Assembly (NCBI GenBank): GCA_965214625.1
Contig: OZ243962.1
Location: 2,852,001 to 2,916,000 of the forward strand
Length of the DNA: 64,000 bases
Source of the DNA: G965214625 sp965214625
GTDB lineage: Bacteria > Pseudomonadota > Gammaproteobacteria > Arenicellales > Poriferihabitantaceae
Direction of reading: 5' to 3'
A program made the position numbers and the translations under genes. Each line of letters begins with the position of its first letter. The stretch's first letter is position 1. Positions 54,017 to 61,214 of this stretch are shown piece after piece. The notes below the pieces were generated by a model. The model was not told the origin of the DNA. It ran no database searches and was given only the letters and a program-made list of their open reading frames with translations.

Positions 54017-55231
54017 TTATCCTTCAAGATAGGCTTCCTCCAAGGGAAAGTCTGACAAAAGTTCCGGCCCGCTTGACTTTATCCATATCGGTTGTTCCAG
54101 TTTGACCCCCTCTTTTGCTCCGGTTTCACCGACATAGCATTCGACACAGACCACCATGTTTTCTTCAAACATGCCGTCATAGGCACCCCATTGCTCATCT
54201 TCCCGATACCAGATGAGCGGATATTCGACGCCCATGCCGCAACCGTGCGCCACATCCGCATATCGATTTGGGAGACAGTCAGCAGGGAGTTGATAGGCCT
54301 TGTCCGAGTATTCCAAAAATCCCATCCCGGGAGTGAGCAGAGCGGTGTTGTGCTGTAGTTGTGCATGGGCGATGGCGTAGGCCTTTCTTTGCTCATAGGT
54401 TGGTTTTTTGTCACCCACAACCCAGCTTCTGGAAATATCGTTATAAAAGCCCAGTGGGCCAATCATGTCGGTATCCAGCGCGACCATATCCCCGTTATTG
54501 ATGATGCGATCAGCGGTTTCCTGAAACCAGGGAAGGGTTCTTGGACCACTATTCAACAGTCGTGTCTCAGGATATTCACCACCGCGCTCCACACATCCCT
54601 TGATCAGCAAGGCCATCGCTGCCGATTCACTCATTCCGGGTTCGAGCTGTGCCTTGAGGTCACGAAGGCTGTCCTCGCAAGTGCCCAGTGACCACTTCAG
54701 TGCTCTGATTTCTTCAATGGATTTGATCGCCCTTGCTTTTTCCATCACAGATTTTCCGTCCTTCAGATGAATGTTCGCTTTCTGGCAAGCCAAGACGAGT
54801 GCCAGGTCGGCCCGGTCAATGGCAATGTTTTCCTGCTGTATGCCCGATTCGAGTAACACTGATTTTAATTCGACAGCCCATCTGCCCGCCATTTCACAGG
54901 AGCGCTCTCCCACGATCATATAGTCGGTGGAGAGTGCCGGTCTGAGTTCCGAGATGTGAGTCAGGCCTTGCGACAAATGCATCGAACTGGGCAGATCAAA
55001 CAAAATGACTCCGCCTGATTCCAGGACCAATGCGTAGCGGCAGAAATTATGCATGGTCCACACCTGCATATTTCGACTCCCGGTGGCATACCGAATATTG
55101 ACGGGGTCAAAGAGAACGACACCACCATAATCGTACTCTCTTAATCGACGACGAATTTGCTGGAGGCGATGGGTCTGTATTGCGTGTTGTGTCTCTTTGT
55201 CAATCAATGAACAGTTGCCAAGCCATGCCAA
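54017..55231 (-). CDS. M24 family metalloenzyme, DddP-like (DMSP lyase clade) but lacking a catalytic aspartate
   Basis: A 404-residue protein of the creatinase/aminopeptidase P fold. It is strikingly like DMSP lyase DddP: GGVVLFDPVNIRYAT, ETRLLNSGPRTLPWFQE and DTDMIGPLGFYNDISRSW. The metal ligands match by position: Asp253, Asp255, Asp265, His339, Glu374 and Glu389, and the spacings 253-265, 339-374 and 374-389 equal those of DddP. The residue six after His339 is Val345, where DddP has Asp377, the proposed base for DMSP cleavage. It is therefore probably not a DMSP lyase. The activity is unknown; a peptidase or related lyase is possible. It runs opposite to its neighbours. Confidence 0.9.
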   Translation of the reverse strand: MAWLGNCSLIDKETQHAIQTHRLQQIRRRLREYDYGGVVLFDPVNIRYATGSRNMQVWTMHNFCRYALVLESGGVILFDLPSSMHLSQGLTHISELRPALSTDYMIVGERSCEMAGRWAVELKSVLLESGIQQENIAIDRADLALVLACQKANIHLKDGKSVMEKARAIKSIEEIRALKWSLGTCEDSLRDLKAQLEPGMSESAAMALLIKGCVERGGEYPETRLLNSGPRTLPWFQETADRIINNGDMVALDTDMIGPLGFYNDISRSWVVGDKKPTYEQRKAYAIAHAQLQHNTALLTPGMGFLEYSDKAYQLPADCLPNRYADVAHGCGMGVEYPLIWYREDEQWGAYDGMFEENMVVCVECYVGETGAKEGVKLEQPIWIKSSGPELLSDFPLEEAYLEG

Positions 55232-55467
55232 TTATTTTCAGGAATCCAATTATGGCTCAATCAGGGCCACATTGTACAAGTTGATGACTGACTGTTTCAG
55301 CGTGCCTTTTCATCTCGGTGAATGAGGAACCTGCATGGATTTCCGTGTTGATTTGCCAATCAAGTGGTTTTTATCCCAGATGACTGTAGTAAAATGCCAT
55401 TGTATGTGCAGTATTTTAGTCAGTCGTGACAGAATGTGAATAGGGTGTTTGACATGGAGATGCTCAG
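55232..55467. other. Divergent promoter region between the M24 and HisA-VOC genes
   Basis: About 235 bases with no gene. It must drive both diverging genes, but no clear -35/-10 pair was picked. Confidence 0.4.
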
Positions 55468-56583
55468 ATGATTATTTATCCGGATATTGAGATCAAAAAT
55501 GGCCAGGCCGTGAATCTTACCCGCGGGTTGGAGGACACTCCCACTGTTTATGAGGTTTCACCGATGGACGCGGCCAAACAATTTGAGGCGGCTGGTGCCG
55601 AATGGCTGCATCTTGTCGATATTGATGGTGTTTTTCAAGGAGGTCGGCGCAATGCCGAACTGATATGCGATATCATCAAGGCGGTCAATATTCCGGTTCA
55701 GGTTGGCGGTGGCATCCAGACAAACAGCACCGTCGAATGGTGGCTGGAACAGGGCGCAGAGCGTGTTGTGTTGGGAACGGTTGCCGTGATAGACCAGCAT
55801 TTGGTTTGGGATGTCTGTGGTCGTCATCCAGGGAAAATCGTGGTCTCTGTCGACGGTCAGGACGGTTATGCGATGATTGATGGTTGGCGCACAAAAACAT
55901 CGTTTAAAGTGCTGGACCTGGCCAGGCAGTTTGAACACAGTGGAGTCGCCGCGATTATCTATACGGATATCGATCGATTCGAAAATGCGCCGGAGAGCAG
56001 CCTCGCGGCAACGACTGAAATGGGGACCGAACTGAATATTCCGGTCATTTCGACGGGGACGGTCAGGGAATTGGACGACGTGTCCAATTTGAAATTGCTT
56101 CCCAACATCCACGGTGCGATCATTGGAAGGGCATTTTTCAGTGGAATGATAAAACTGGAAGACGCGATTCGAGTAGCCCGCGGTCCCGGCGTCGACTCCA
56201 GTTTGGCCGATGAGGGCGTTGCTCCAAGACATGATGAGCTGACAGCATTGCCAATACGGCAAATTGATTCCGTGGGTCTCCCGGTGACCGATGTCGGGAA
56301 AACGACGGCATTTTATGAAATGCTCGGGTTCGAAAGAGAAAGTGGTCCATCCATTTTGCTGTCCCATCACAGCGGCGTATCGATAACACTGTTGCCCACC
56401 CGTGAGGATGAACCATTGGCCAGAGTACATCTTGTCTTGGATGTGAGGTCGGTGTCACAAACCCGGTCGTTTCTCAAGCATCGTCAAATTGAGGCGGTTG
56501 AGTGCAGTGCCCCTGAGTGGCAGGGGGCGGTCGTGTTGAATGATCCGGATGGGCATGTGGTCGTGTTCAAACACTGCCAATAG
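55468..56583 (+). CDS. HisA-like (beta-alpha)8 protein fused to a glyoxalase/VOC domain
   Basis: A 371-residue two-domain protein. Residues 1 to about 240 are a HisA/HisF-type barrel: start IIYPDIEIKNG, VQVGGGIQTNSTVEWWL, VLGTVAV, VDGQDGYAMIDGW, YTDIDRF and GAIIGRAFFSG. Residues 268-371 are a VOC domain (GLPVTDVGKTTAFYEMLGF ... NDPDGHVVVF). The catalytic Asp8 of HisA is Glu8 here, and the RDG loop after YTDI is missing, so normal histidine synthesis is unlikely. No other his genes are near. The function is unknown; the fusion suggests a small phosphorylated or dicarbonyl substrate (inference). AGATGCTCAG precedes the ATG. Confidence 0.88.
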   Translation: MIIYPDIEIKNGQAVNLTRGLEDTPTVYEVSPMDAAKQFEAAGAEWLHLVDIDGVFQGGRRNAELICDIIKAVNIPVQVGGGIQTNSTVEWWLEQGAERVVLGTVAVIDQHLVWDVCGRHPGKIVVSVDGQDGYAMIDGWRTKTSFKVLDLARQFEHSGVAAIIYTDIDRFENAPESSLAATTEMGTELNIPVISTGTVRELDDVSNLKLLPNIHGAIIGRAFFSGMIKLEDAIRVARGPGVDSSLADEGVAPRHDELTALPIRQIDSVGLPVTDVGKTTAFYEMLGFERESGPSILLSHHSGVSITLLPTREDEPLARVHLVLDVRSVSQTRSFLKHRQIEAVECSAPEWQGAVVLNDPDGHVVVFKHCQ

Positions 56584-56716
56584 TCGTATTGGCGTGACAA
56601 GGTCCGGTTCGCCTTAAACGCGATGAGCGGAACGCCAATTGCTGGAGTGTTCAGCTGGATTTTACACGCCAGGCGGTCACGGGATCGGATCAATCAAGTC
56701 ATTTCAGGACCAGACC

Positions 56717-57190
56717 ATTTCAGAATATAGGGCAAAAGTACACTGGGTCCGGCATTGTGGTGAGCGGTACATTGACCGCAAATATAACAGAGGGCATACA
56801 TGGCATTTTGATGGCGGGTTGACCATTCCCGCATCGCCCTCGCCCCAGGTGGTCCCGCTGCCTTATGCGGTCGAGGAGGCGGTTGATCCGGAAGAGGCGT
56901 TTGTCGCATCTCTGTCGAGCTGTCACATGCTGTTTTTCTTGTCGATTGCTGCAAAAAGAAAATTCGTTGTGGATGAGTACGTGGATCATGCTGTCGGCGT
57001 GATGACCAAGAATAGTGCCGGAAAAATGGCGATGACAACCGTGATACTGCGTCCAAAGATCCATTTTTCAGGTGAACAGCAACCGACACGGGTGCAATTG
57101 GAAGCGATGCATTCCCAATCCCATGAACAGTGCTTCATTGCCAATTCCGTTAAAACAAACGTGGTCACTGAAATTGTCACGGCAGCCTAG
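56717..57190 (+). CDS. OsmC family protein, probably using an ATT start codon
   Basis: An OsmC-type protein of 157 residues: YNRGHTWHFDGGLTIPAS, DPEEAFVASLSSCHMLFFL with the redox cysteine, and NSVKTNVV at the end with the second cysteine in HEQCFIANSV. The conserved family start SEYRAKVHW is preceded by ATT at 56717, with AGGA seven bases upstream; there is no ATG, GTG or TTG near. The only other choice is TTG 56639, adding 26 residues that do not look like the family. Members remove organic peroxides or act in osmotic stress. It follows the HisA-VOC gene by 133 bases. Confidence 0.85.
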   Translation: MSEYRAKVHWVRHCGERYIDRKYNRGHTWHFDGGLTIPASPSPQVVPLPYAVEEAVDPEEAFVASLSSCHMLFFLSIAAKRKFVVDEYVDHAVGVMTKNSAGKMAMTTVILRPKIHFSGEQQPTRVQLEAMHSQSHEQCFIANSVKTNVVTEIVTAA

Positions 57191-57304
57191 TGTGTCTCGA
57201 TACCTGATTCGATTTCCGAAGCTTGGTTTGCGGTTGTTGTATGTCGTATCGTGAAGCCGTGCCCCGACCACAACCCATTCGAGGGCCATTGTAGAGGTAA
57301 GCAG

Positions 57305-57733
57305 ATGCGGGAAGAGAAAAAAGTTACAGGTGGTTGCTGTTGTGGGGGTGTGCGTTATTGCGTGACAGGTCCCTTGCGCAATATCGTCAATTGTCACTGT
57401 AGCATATGCCGACGCCTGCACGGCAATTTCGGTCCCTATACAAGGGTCTTCAAGAAAGACATCAGCCTATTGAAAAAGGATGGATTGGCCTGGTATGTGA
57501 GTTCAGATAGCGCAAGTCGGGGATTTTGTCGACAATGTGGTGCCAGTTTGTTCTGGGATCCCGTTCAGCAGGACTCGATGAGTATATCGGCCGGCTCGCT
57601 GGATGATTCAGCTGGATTGAAGATGATCGGCCATATTTTTGTTTCCGAGAAGCCCGGTTTTTATGAAATCGCCGATGCTCTCCCACAATTTGAAACGTCA
57701 TCCATGGGCGCACTGGATGGTGAGTTCAGATAA
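57305..57733 (+). CDS. GFA family protein (glutathione-dependent formaldehyde-activating-like)
   Basis: A 142-residue protein with the zinc-binding pattern of the GFA family: GGCCCGGVRY (8-17), NCHCSICRRLHG (about 27-38), FCRQCGASLFWD (about 75-86). It has the beta-tent fold. Family members include S-hydroxymethylglutathione synthase, which captures formaldehyde, though most are uncharacterised. The ATG at 57305 follows GAGGTAA. Its place after oxygenase and dimethylglycine-dehydrogenase-like genes fits detoxification of released formaldehyde (inference). Confidence 0.85.
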   Translation: MREEKKVTGGCCCGGVRYCVTGPLRNIVNCHCSICRRLHGNFGPYTRVFKKDISLLKKDGLAWYVSSDSASRGFCRQCGASLFWDPVQQDSMSISAGSLDDSAGLKMIGHIFVSEKPGFYEIADALPQFETSSMGALDGEFR

Positions 57734-58099
57734 GTCAGTCATTGCACGGCGTTGTCTGATCGGTGATCGGTTTTCATCATCCGGGCAAGTGCCCCCTGTT
57801 TCTGCCAAATGGATCAGCTGGTGTAGACAATAGACGGGTTGAATGGCTCTCTGGACAAAACATAACACACGATTGGTGAGTGGTGATTATTGAAGCCAGA
57901 GGTGGCCGAAAGATCGTCACGATGTTGATAGTAGATTGTAATTATTATGATTATGGGTTTAGCTCTCGCCTTCCGACTGCGCCAGTCGTAGACCGACAGA
58001 GACAGCCGCAGACCCCCGGATTTGACCCTCGGTCGGTTGCGATTTGAAGACGGATTTGGTAGGGTTGACGTTGGTACTCGAATGCAGAACGGAGGCGGT
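57734..58099. other. Intergenic stretch before the Calx-beta gene
   Basis: About 365 bases with no gene. An AT-rich block at 57925-57960 with TTGATA and TATGAT has poor spacing (15) but could be the promoter. Nothing else was recognised. Confidence 0.4.
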
Positions 58100-58579
58100 A
58101 TGCTGATGACAGGTGGCCATCATGTCGTACGACTGTTGAAGCCAGAAGTGAAATACATGGTCTTGGCGCTGGCAGCAATCGTCTGCACACCCGGGGGCAT
58201 AGCATACGGCAGTGATGTAAAAGAATACGAAGGCAACACCATGACCTTCGAGATAACCAAGCCAACGACAAGTACCGGTTACAATTATCCGGAGAAAGTC
58301 CGTTATTCATACAGTGTAAATGACGGTTCGGCGAAGATTGGATCGGACTACAGTGTCCCTGACGGGAAAACAGGCAAGATCGTTTTTCCGGCAGGCTCGG
58401 CAACGACCGCAAAGATCGAAATAAATTTATTCGAAGATGACCTTGACGAAGGCAGTGGTGAGACATTGGAATTAGTTCTGACTAGTCCTCAATACGAAGC
58501 TGCGAATGACATGTATTTATACGGATTTTATTTGCCTACACGCCTAACCTTTGATGGATTGATTCTTGATCCCGATTGA
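58100..58579 (+). CDS. Small exported protein with a single Calx-beta domain
   Basis: A 159-residue protein from ATG 58100, preceded by GGAGGCGGT. A basic segment and a hydrophobic stretch (MVLALAAIVCTPGGIAYG, about 20-37) form a signal peptide. The rest is one Calx-beta domain: EYEGNTMTFEITKP, DGSAKIGSDYSVPDG, KIEINLFEDDLDEGSGETLELVLTS, with the calcium-binding acidic DDLDEGSGE. Calx-beta domains occur in adhesins and calcium-binding surface proteins, usually as repeats. A single-domain exported form is unusual. It may be the remnant of a larger protein. Confidence 0.7.
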   Translation: MLMTGGHHVVRLLKPEVKYMVLALAAIVCTPGGIAYGSDVKEYEGNTMTFEITKPTTSTGYNYPEKVRYSYSVNDGSAKIGSDYSVPDGKTGKIVFPAGSATTAKIEINLFEDDLDEGSGETLELVLTSPQYEAANDMYLYGFYLPTRLTFDGLILDPD

Positions 58580-58666
58580 TCAGACCCTAGGTCCTGCTGA
58601 CAGTTAACGTCCTATCAATGGTTGGTGTGGTTCAAGCAAGACCGGTGAGAACTGAGGGGGCTGGTT

Positions 58667-58871
58667 ATGTTTCGACGGGCATTGACGGACGCGCAATGGG
58701 AGCGGATTGAGGGTTTGATCCCTGGCAAGGCGGCGGATCGTAGGTCGACGGGACGAGACAACCGCCTGTTCGTCGATGCGGTCTTGTGGATCGCGCGGTC
58801 GGGTTCGCCGTGGCGCGATCTGCCGGACGTCTTCGACAAGTGGAACACACCGTGTACGTGCGCTTTTCCCG
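58667..58871 (+). pseudogene. IS5-family transposase remnant (N-terminal part)
   Basis: The frame from 58667 reads MFRRALTDAQWERIEGLIPG, then TGRDNRLFVDAVLWIARSGSPWRDLPDVF and KWNT, the start of an IS5-type transposase (first ORF). A shifted frame adds VYVRFSRW, where intact copies continue. After that the sequence changes to an unrelated family, so the insertion is a truncated relic. Confidence 0.8.
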
Positions 58872-59232
58872 GTGGGCGACAGCTTCACCGGATGGACGCC
58901 GCAAAAGCGCAAGAAGAATCTACACCTGGTGGTCGACAACCTGCGCTTCCTGATCCTGCCCTGGATCGAGATCCCTAACCTCGACTCACACATCCTGGCC
59001 ATCGTCCGCCGACGTTTGCCCCGAGCGCTACAACATCATGTCCGTGATCATCGAGACCTTCGTCGAAATGCCGCGATATACCGGTGCCGTCTACAGGGCC
59101 TCCGGCTGGATCCATGTCGGAACCACCCGGGGGCGCGGCCGACATGACCGGGAAAAGCTATTCGAAAAGCCGAAAAAGGACGTCTGGCTTCCGGCCCCTC
59201 AGAAAAAACTGGAAACTACTCTCAATCGCTAG
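58872..59232 (+). pseudogene. DUF4338 (DruA-like) remnant, frameshifted
   Basis: Starting near 58872 the sequence reads GDSFTGWTPQKRKKNLHLVV, DNLRFLILPWIEIPNLDSH and ILAIVRRRLPR. In another frame it continues as ERYNIMSVIIETFVE, PRYTGAVYRASGWIHVGTT and RGRGRHDREKLFEKPKKD, ending ETTLNR. This is the conserved C-terminal half of DUF4338, the family of DruA in the Druantia anti-phage system and of related transposon-linked proteins. At least one frame change (near 59020) and probably two near the end break it; the N-terminus is missing and fused to the IS5 relic. No other Druantia genes are present. Confidence 0.75.
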
Positions 59233-59591
59233 AATGTACCGGATCGGGTCAACCCATCACGGGCTGACGGAACGCTTGCCGAGAGTCGCATGCCGCCACA
59301 GGTTATCGGTCGTCGTCTTTGCCCGACCGCGTGCGACGGTCGACCACGCCAGCCGTCACGGATCGACGGAACGGAAATGGACGAGCAGCGTCGGGAGCTT
59401 GTTTCAATCCGCTTGCGTTATGAAGACGGGCGAGGCTGATGAACCACGATTAAATACTCCATATGGGCAGAGCATGACGGCTTTACTGGACCAGTGCATT
59501 GACAGACAGGTTGTTACACATCAACTTGACAATCAACGGAACAATAAAGAATCACGTAGGCTTTGCTGTTCTTTTTTGCGAGCGATCCGGA
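59233..59591. other. Intergenic debris after the DUF4338 remnant
   Basis: No gene recognised. Open frames run through but show no family. It ends at the stop of the minus-strand DUF1989 gene. Confidence 0.4.
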
Positions 59592-60191
59592 TTAATTGAT
59601 TGGGGTCACCCGTATCGGTTTTGCACGTCGGTCCGGACCGTTGGTCAGCGCAATATCCATGGGACATGCCGAGAGTACCAGGATGATATCCTGTTGGGCC
59701 TGCAGTATCACGCTCTCGCCCTTTTTGACGAGCGGCGGTTCAATCGAGAGCCGTCCATCGGGATGGATTTTGACATTTTCAAATATATTGAAAGGACTGG
59801 GGATCTCGTGCAGTGTTCGCCCTGACTGGGCCATCATCTCTTTGAGATTGTCAACACAGCTTCGATGATAGCCCTGGTGTCCCAAACGACGATACCGGTT
59901 CTCATCACAGGCCGACACCAGCAAGTCGTGAATACCGGGGGAGGTGTCTTCACTCAAAGTCAGGATGGGTCTGCAAAGATTGGAATACAGATGATCTCCC
60001 GGGGCAGGGATGAGTTTCTCGAGACAGGATCTTGTGTGTTCGGTTGAAAGGAATTCATTCTGGCCTGATTGAGAAAATGCCCAGGCATCAACGACCTGGG
60101 AGCCTTCGAGATTGGTGATTTGCACCTTGTCCCCGGTTTGCATCAACAGGGAGGTTGCATGTCCACCAGGAACGGTAACAGGATTATTCAT
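59592..60191 (-). CDS. DUF1989 family protein (urea/guanidine carboxylase-associated type)
   Basis: A 199-residue protein matching DUF1989: TNLEGSQVVDAWAF near 27-40, FLSTEHTRSCLEKLIPAPGDHLYSN, LVSACDENRYRRLGHQGYHRSCVDN and PSPFNIFENV, all conserved with histidines and cysteines that bind metal in relatives. The family includes the CgdAB guanidine deiminase-associated proteins and urea carboxylase-associated proteins. Its start overlaps the upstream ridA by eight bases, so the two are translated together. A role in guanidine or ureide breakdown is possible, but no carboxylase is near. Confidence 0.88.
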   Translation of the reverse strand: MNNPVTVPGGHATSLLMQTGDKVQITNLEGSQVVDAWAFSQSGQNEFLSTEHTRSCLEKLIPAPGDHLYSNLCRPILTLSEDTSPGIHDLLVSACDENRYRRLGHQGYHRSCVDNLKEMMAQSGRTLHEIPSPFNIFENVKIHPDGRLSIEPPLVKKGESVILQAQQDIILVLSACPMDIALTNGPDRRAKPIRVTPIN

Positions 60192-60597
60192 CGGCCATGT
60201 GGTCTGTTGCTTGCATGTTCAGACGGGCCATGCAGGTGATTTCGACCTTGCTGCCGCCGAATAACTGGGCAGAATGCGTGGTGGTTCTTGCCGGAAATTT
60301 GCCTGGACGAAAAAAATGCCTGTATGCGGCATCCATTTCATCGAAATCAGCCAAATCGGCAAGATGAACATCGACTCGAACGATGCGATCCATATCCAGT
60401 TTGAGTTGCGCAAGCATTTTTTGCAGGGCGTTCATGACGGCAGTTGTTTCCAGTCCGACATGGCCCAGTACATCCCTGCCTTCTGAAAAATCAGCCGCCA
60501 CCAATCCGGCCATGTGAACGTAGGTGTCATCCACTACGGCCTGAGAAAAAGGCGCCCCGGCATCAGGGACTGTATCGAATTGGATGTGCTTGATCAC
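60184..60597 (-). CDS. RidA/YjgF family protein
   Basis: A 137-residue protein of the RidA fold. GAPFSQAVVDDTYVHMAG (about 14-31) and the C-terminal PARTTTHSAQLFGGSKVEITCMA (about 102-124), with the active-site arginine, are diagnostic. RidA hydrolyses reactive enamine/imine intermediates; some relatives act as deaminases in amine catabolism. It shares an eight-base overlap with the DUF1989 gene and is transcribed away from the decayed region upstream. Confidence 0.9.
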   Translation of the reverse strand: MIKHIQFDTVPDAGAPFSQAVVDDTYVHMAGLVAADFSEGRDVLGHVGLETTAVMNALQKMLAQLKLDMDRIVRVDVHLADLADFDEMDAAYRHFFRPGKFPARTTTHSAQLFGGSKVEITCMARLNMQATDHMADE

Positions 60598-60840
60598 GCG
60601 ATGGATAACCGAAAAGCAATCATCATTGGCAGAAAATGATACCCATTAATGAAGAGCCCATTATGTCTGTTAACAGATCTGCTGTCCATGCTCTTTCTCA
60701 GTGGTTGTTGCGGGAAGGTATTCCATGCAAGTTGAGTCGGGGACCTGAAAGATTAAAATTTGTTTTTCGGATAAATTCTGGGTGACAAAATCCTCGTTTG
60801 GGCACTGAGGCACGCTTGTCGGATTACCAGCTACCCAGAC

Positions 60841-60981
60841 GGCATCCCTGCTATAGGGATTATGCTAGATGTATTCGATCAGGATGCGCTGGCATTTTAT
60901 CAAACTTTCGAACTCTTCTTGCCCCTGACGGATAATCCTATAAGGCTGTTTGTTCCCACGGCGTTACTGAAAACCTTGTGA
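60841..60981 (+). pseudogene. C-terminal remnant of a GNAT toxin (TacT-like)
   Basis: The frame through the ATG at 60862 reads VFDQDALAFYQTFELFLPLT and then DNPIRLFVPTALLKTL before the stop at 60981. This is the conserved tail of GNAT-family toxins of the TacT/AtaT type, whose usual form ends DxxAxxFYxxFGFxPxPDxPxRLFLPxxT. Only about 40 residues remain, and no antitoxin (DUF1778) is seen. The N-terminal acetyl-CoA-binding part is missing. Confidence 0.55.
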
Positions 60982-61214
60982 AAGCTTGCTCTGTATATCG
61001 ACTCCTGATCAGAATTACAGATATTTTTGGAACTCTGACCGCGAACGTAACAGTCAAAGAAAGCAAAAAAGCAAAAGCGTGTTGGGAGCCTGAAATACCA
61101 ATGCTAATCTTTGTTTTTGCGGAAGCGAATTGTTTTTACGGATAAGTTGCGCAATCATCTTGTTTCATACATGATCTACCCGTAAAAGACATTCAGCAAG
61201 TTGAACTCAAGACG
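60982..61214. other. AT-rich region upstream of the methyltransferase-HNH gene
   Basis: No gene. It contains two copies of a TTTGTTTTT-n-CGGA-like element (61110-61131, 61129-61149) and an inverted repeat around the likely promoter. TTGCGC (61147-61152) and CATGAT (61170-61175), 17 bases apart, are a possible but weak -35/-10 pair. Confidence 0.35.
61134..61187. promoter_or_regulatory. Inverted repeat flanking the presumed promoter of the methyltransferase-HNH gene
   Basis: TTTTACGG (61134-61141) and CCGTAAAA (61180-61187) are perfect inverse copies 38 bases apart, just before the ATG at 61215. The left arm is part of a motif seen again near 60759. It may be an operator pair; no regulator gene adjoins. 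Confidence 0.4.

Noticed and set aside
54017..55231. Assigning DMSP lyase dddP
   Set aside because: The base aspartate of DddP is Val345 here although the metal site is conserved.
55468..56190. Assigning the gene as hisA of histidine biosynthesis
   Set aside because: The catalytic Asp8 is Glu, the RDG loop is missing, a VOC domain is fused, and no other his genes adjoin.
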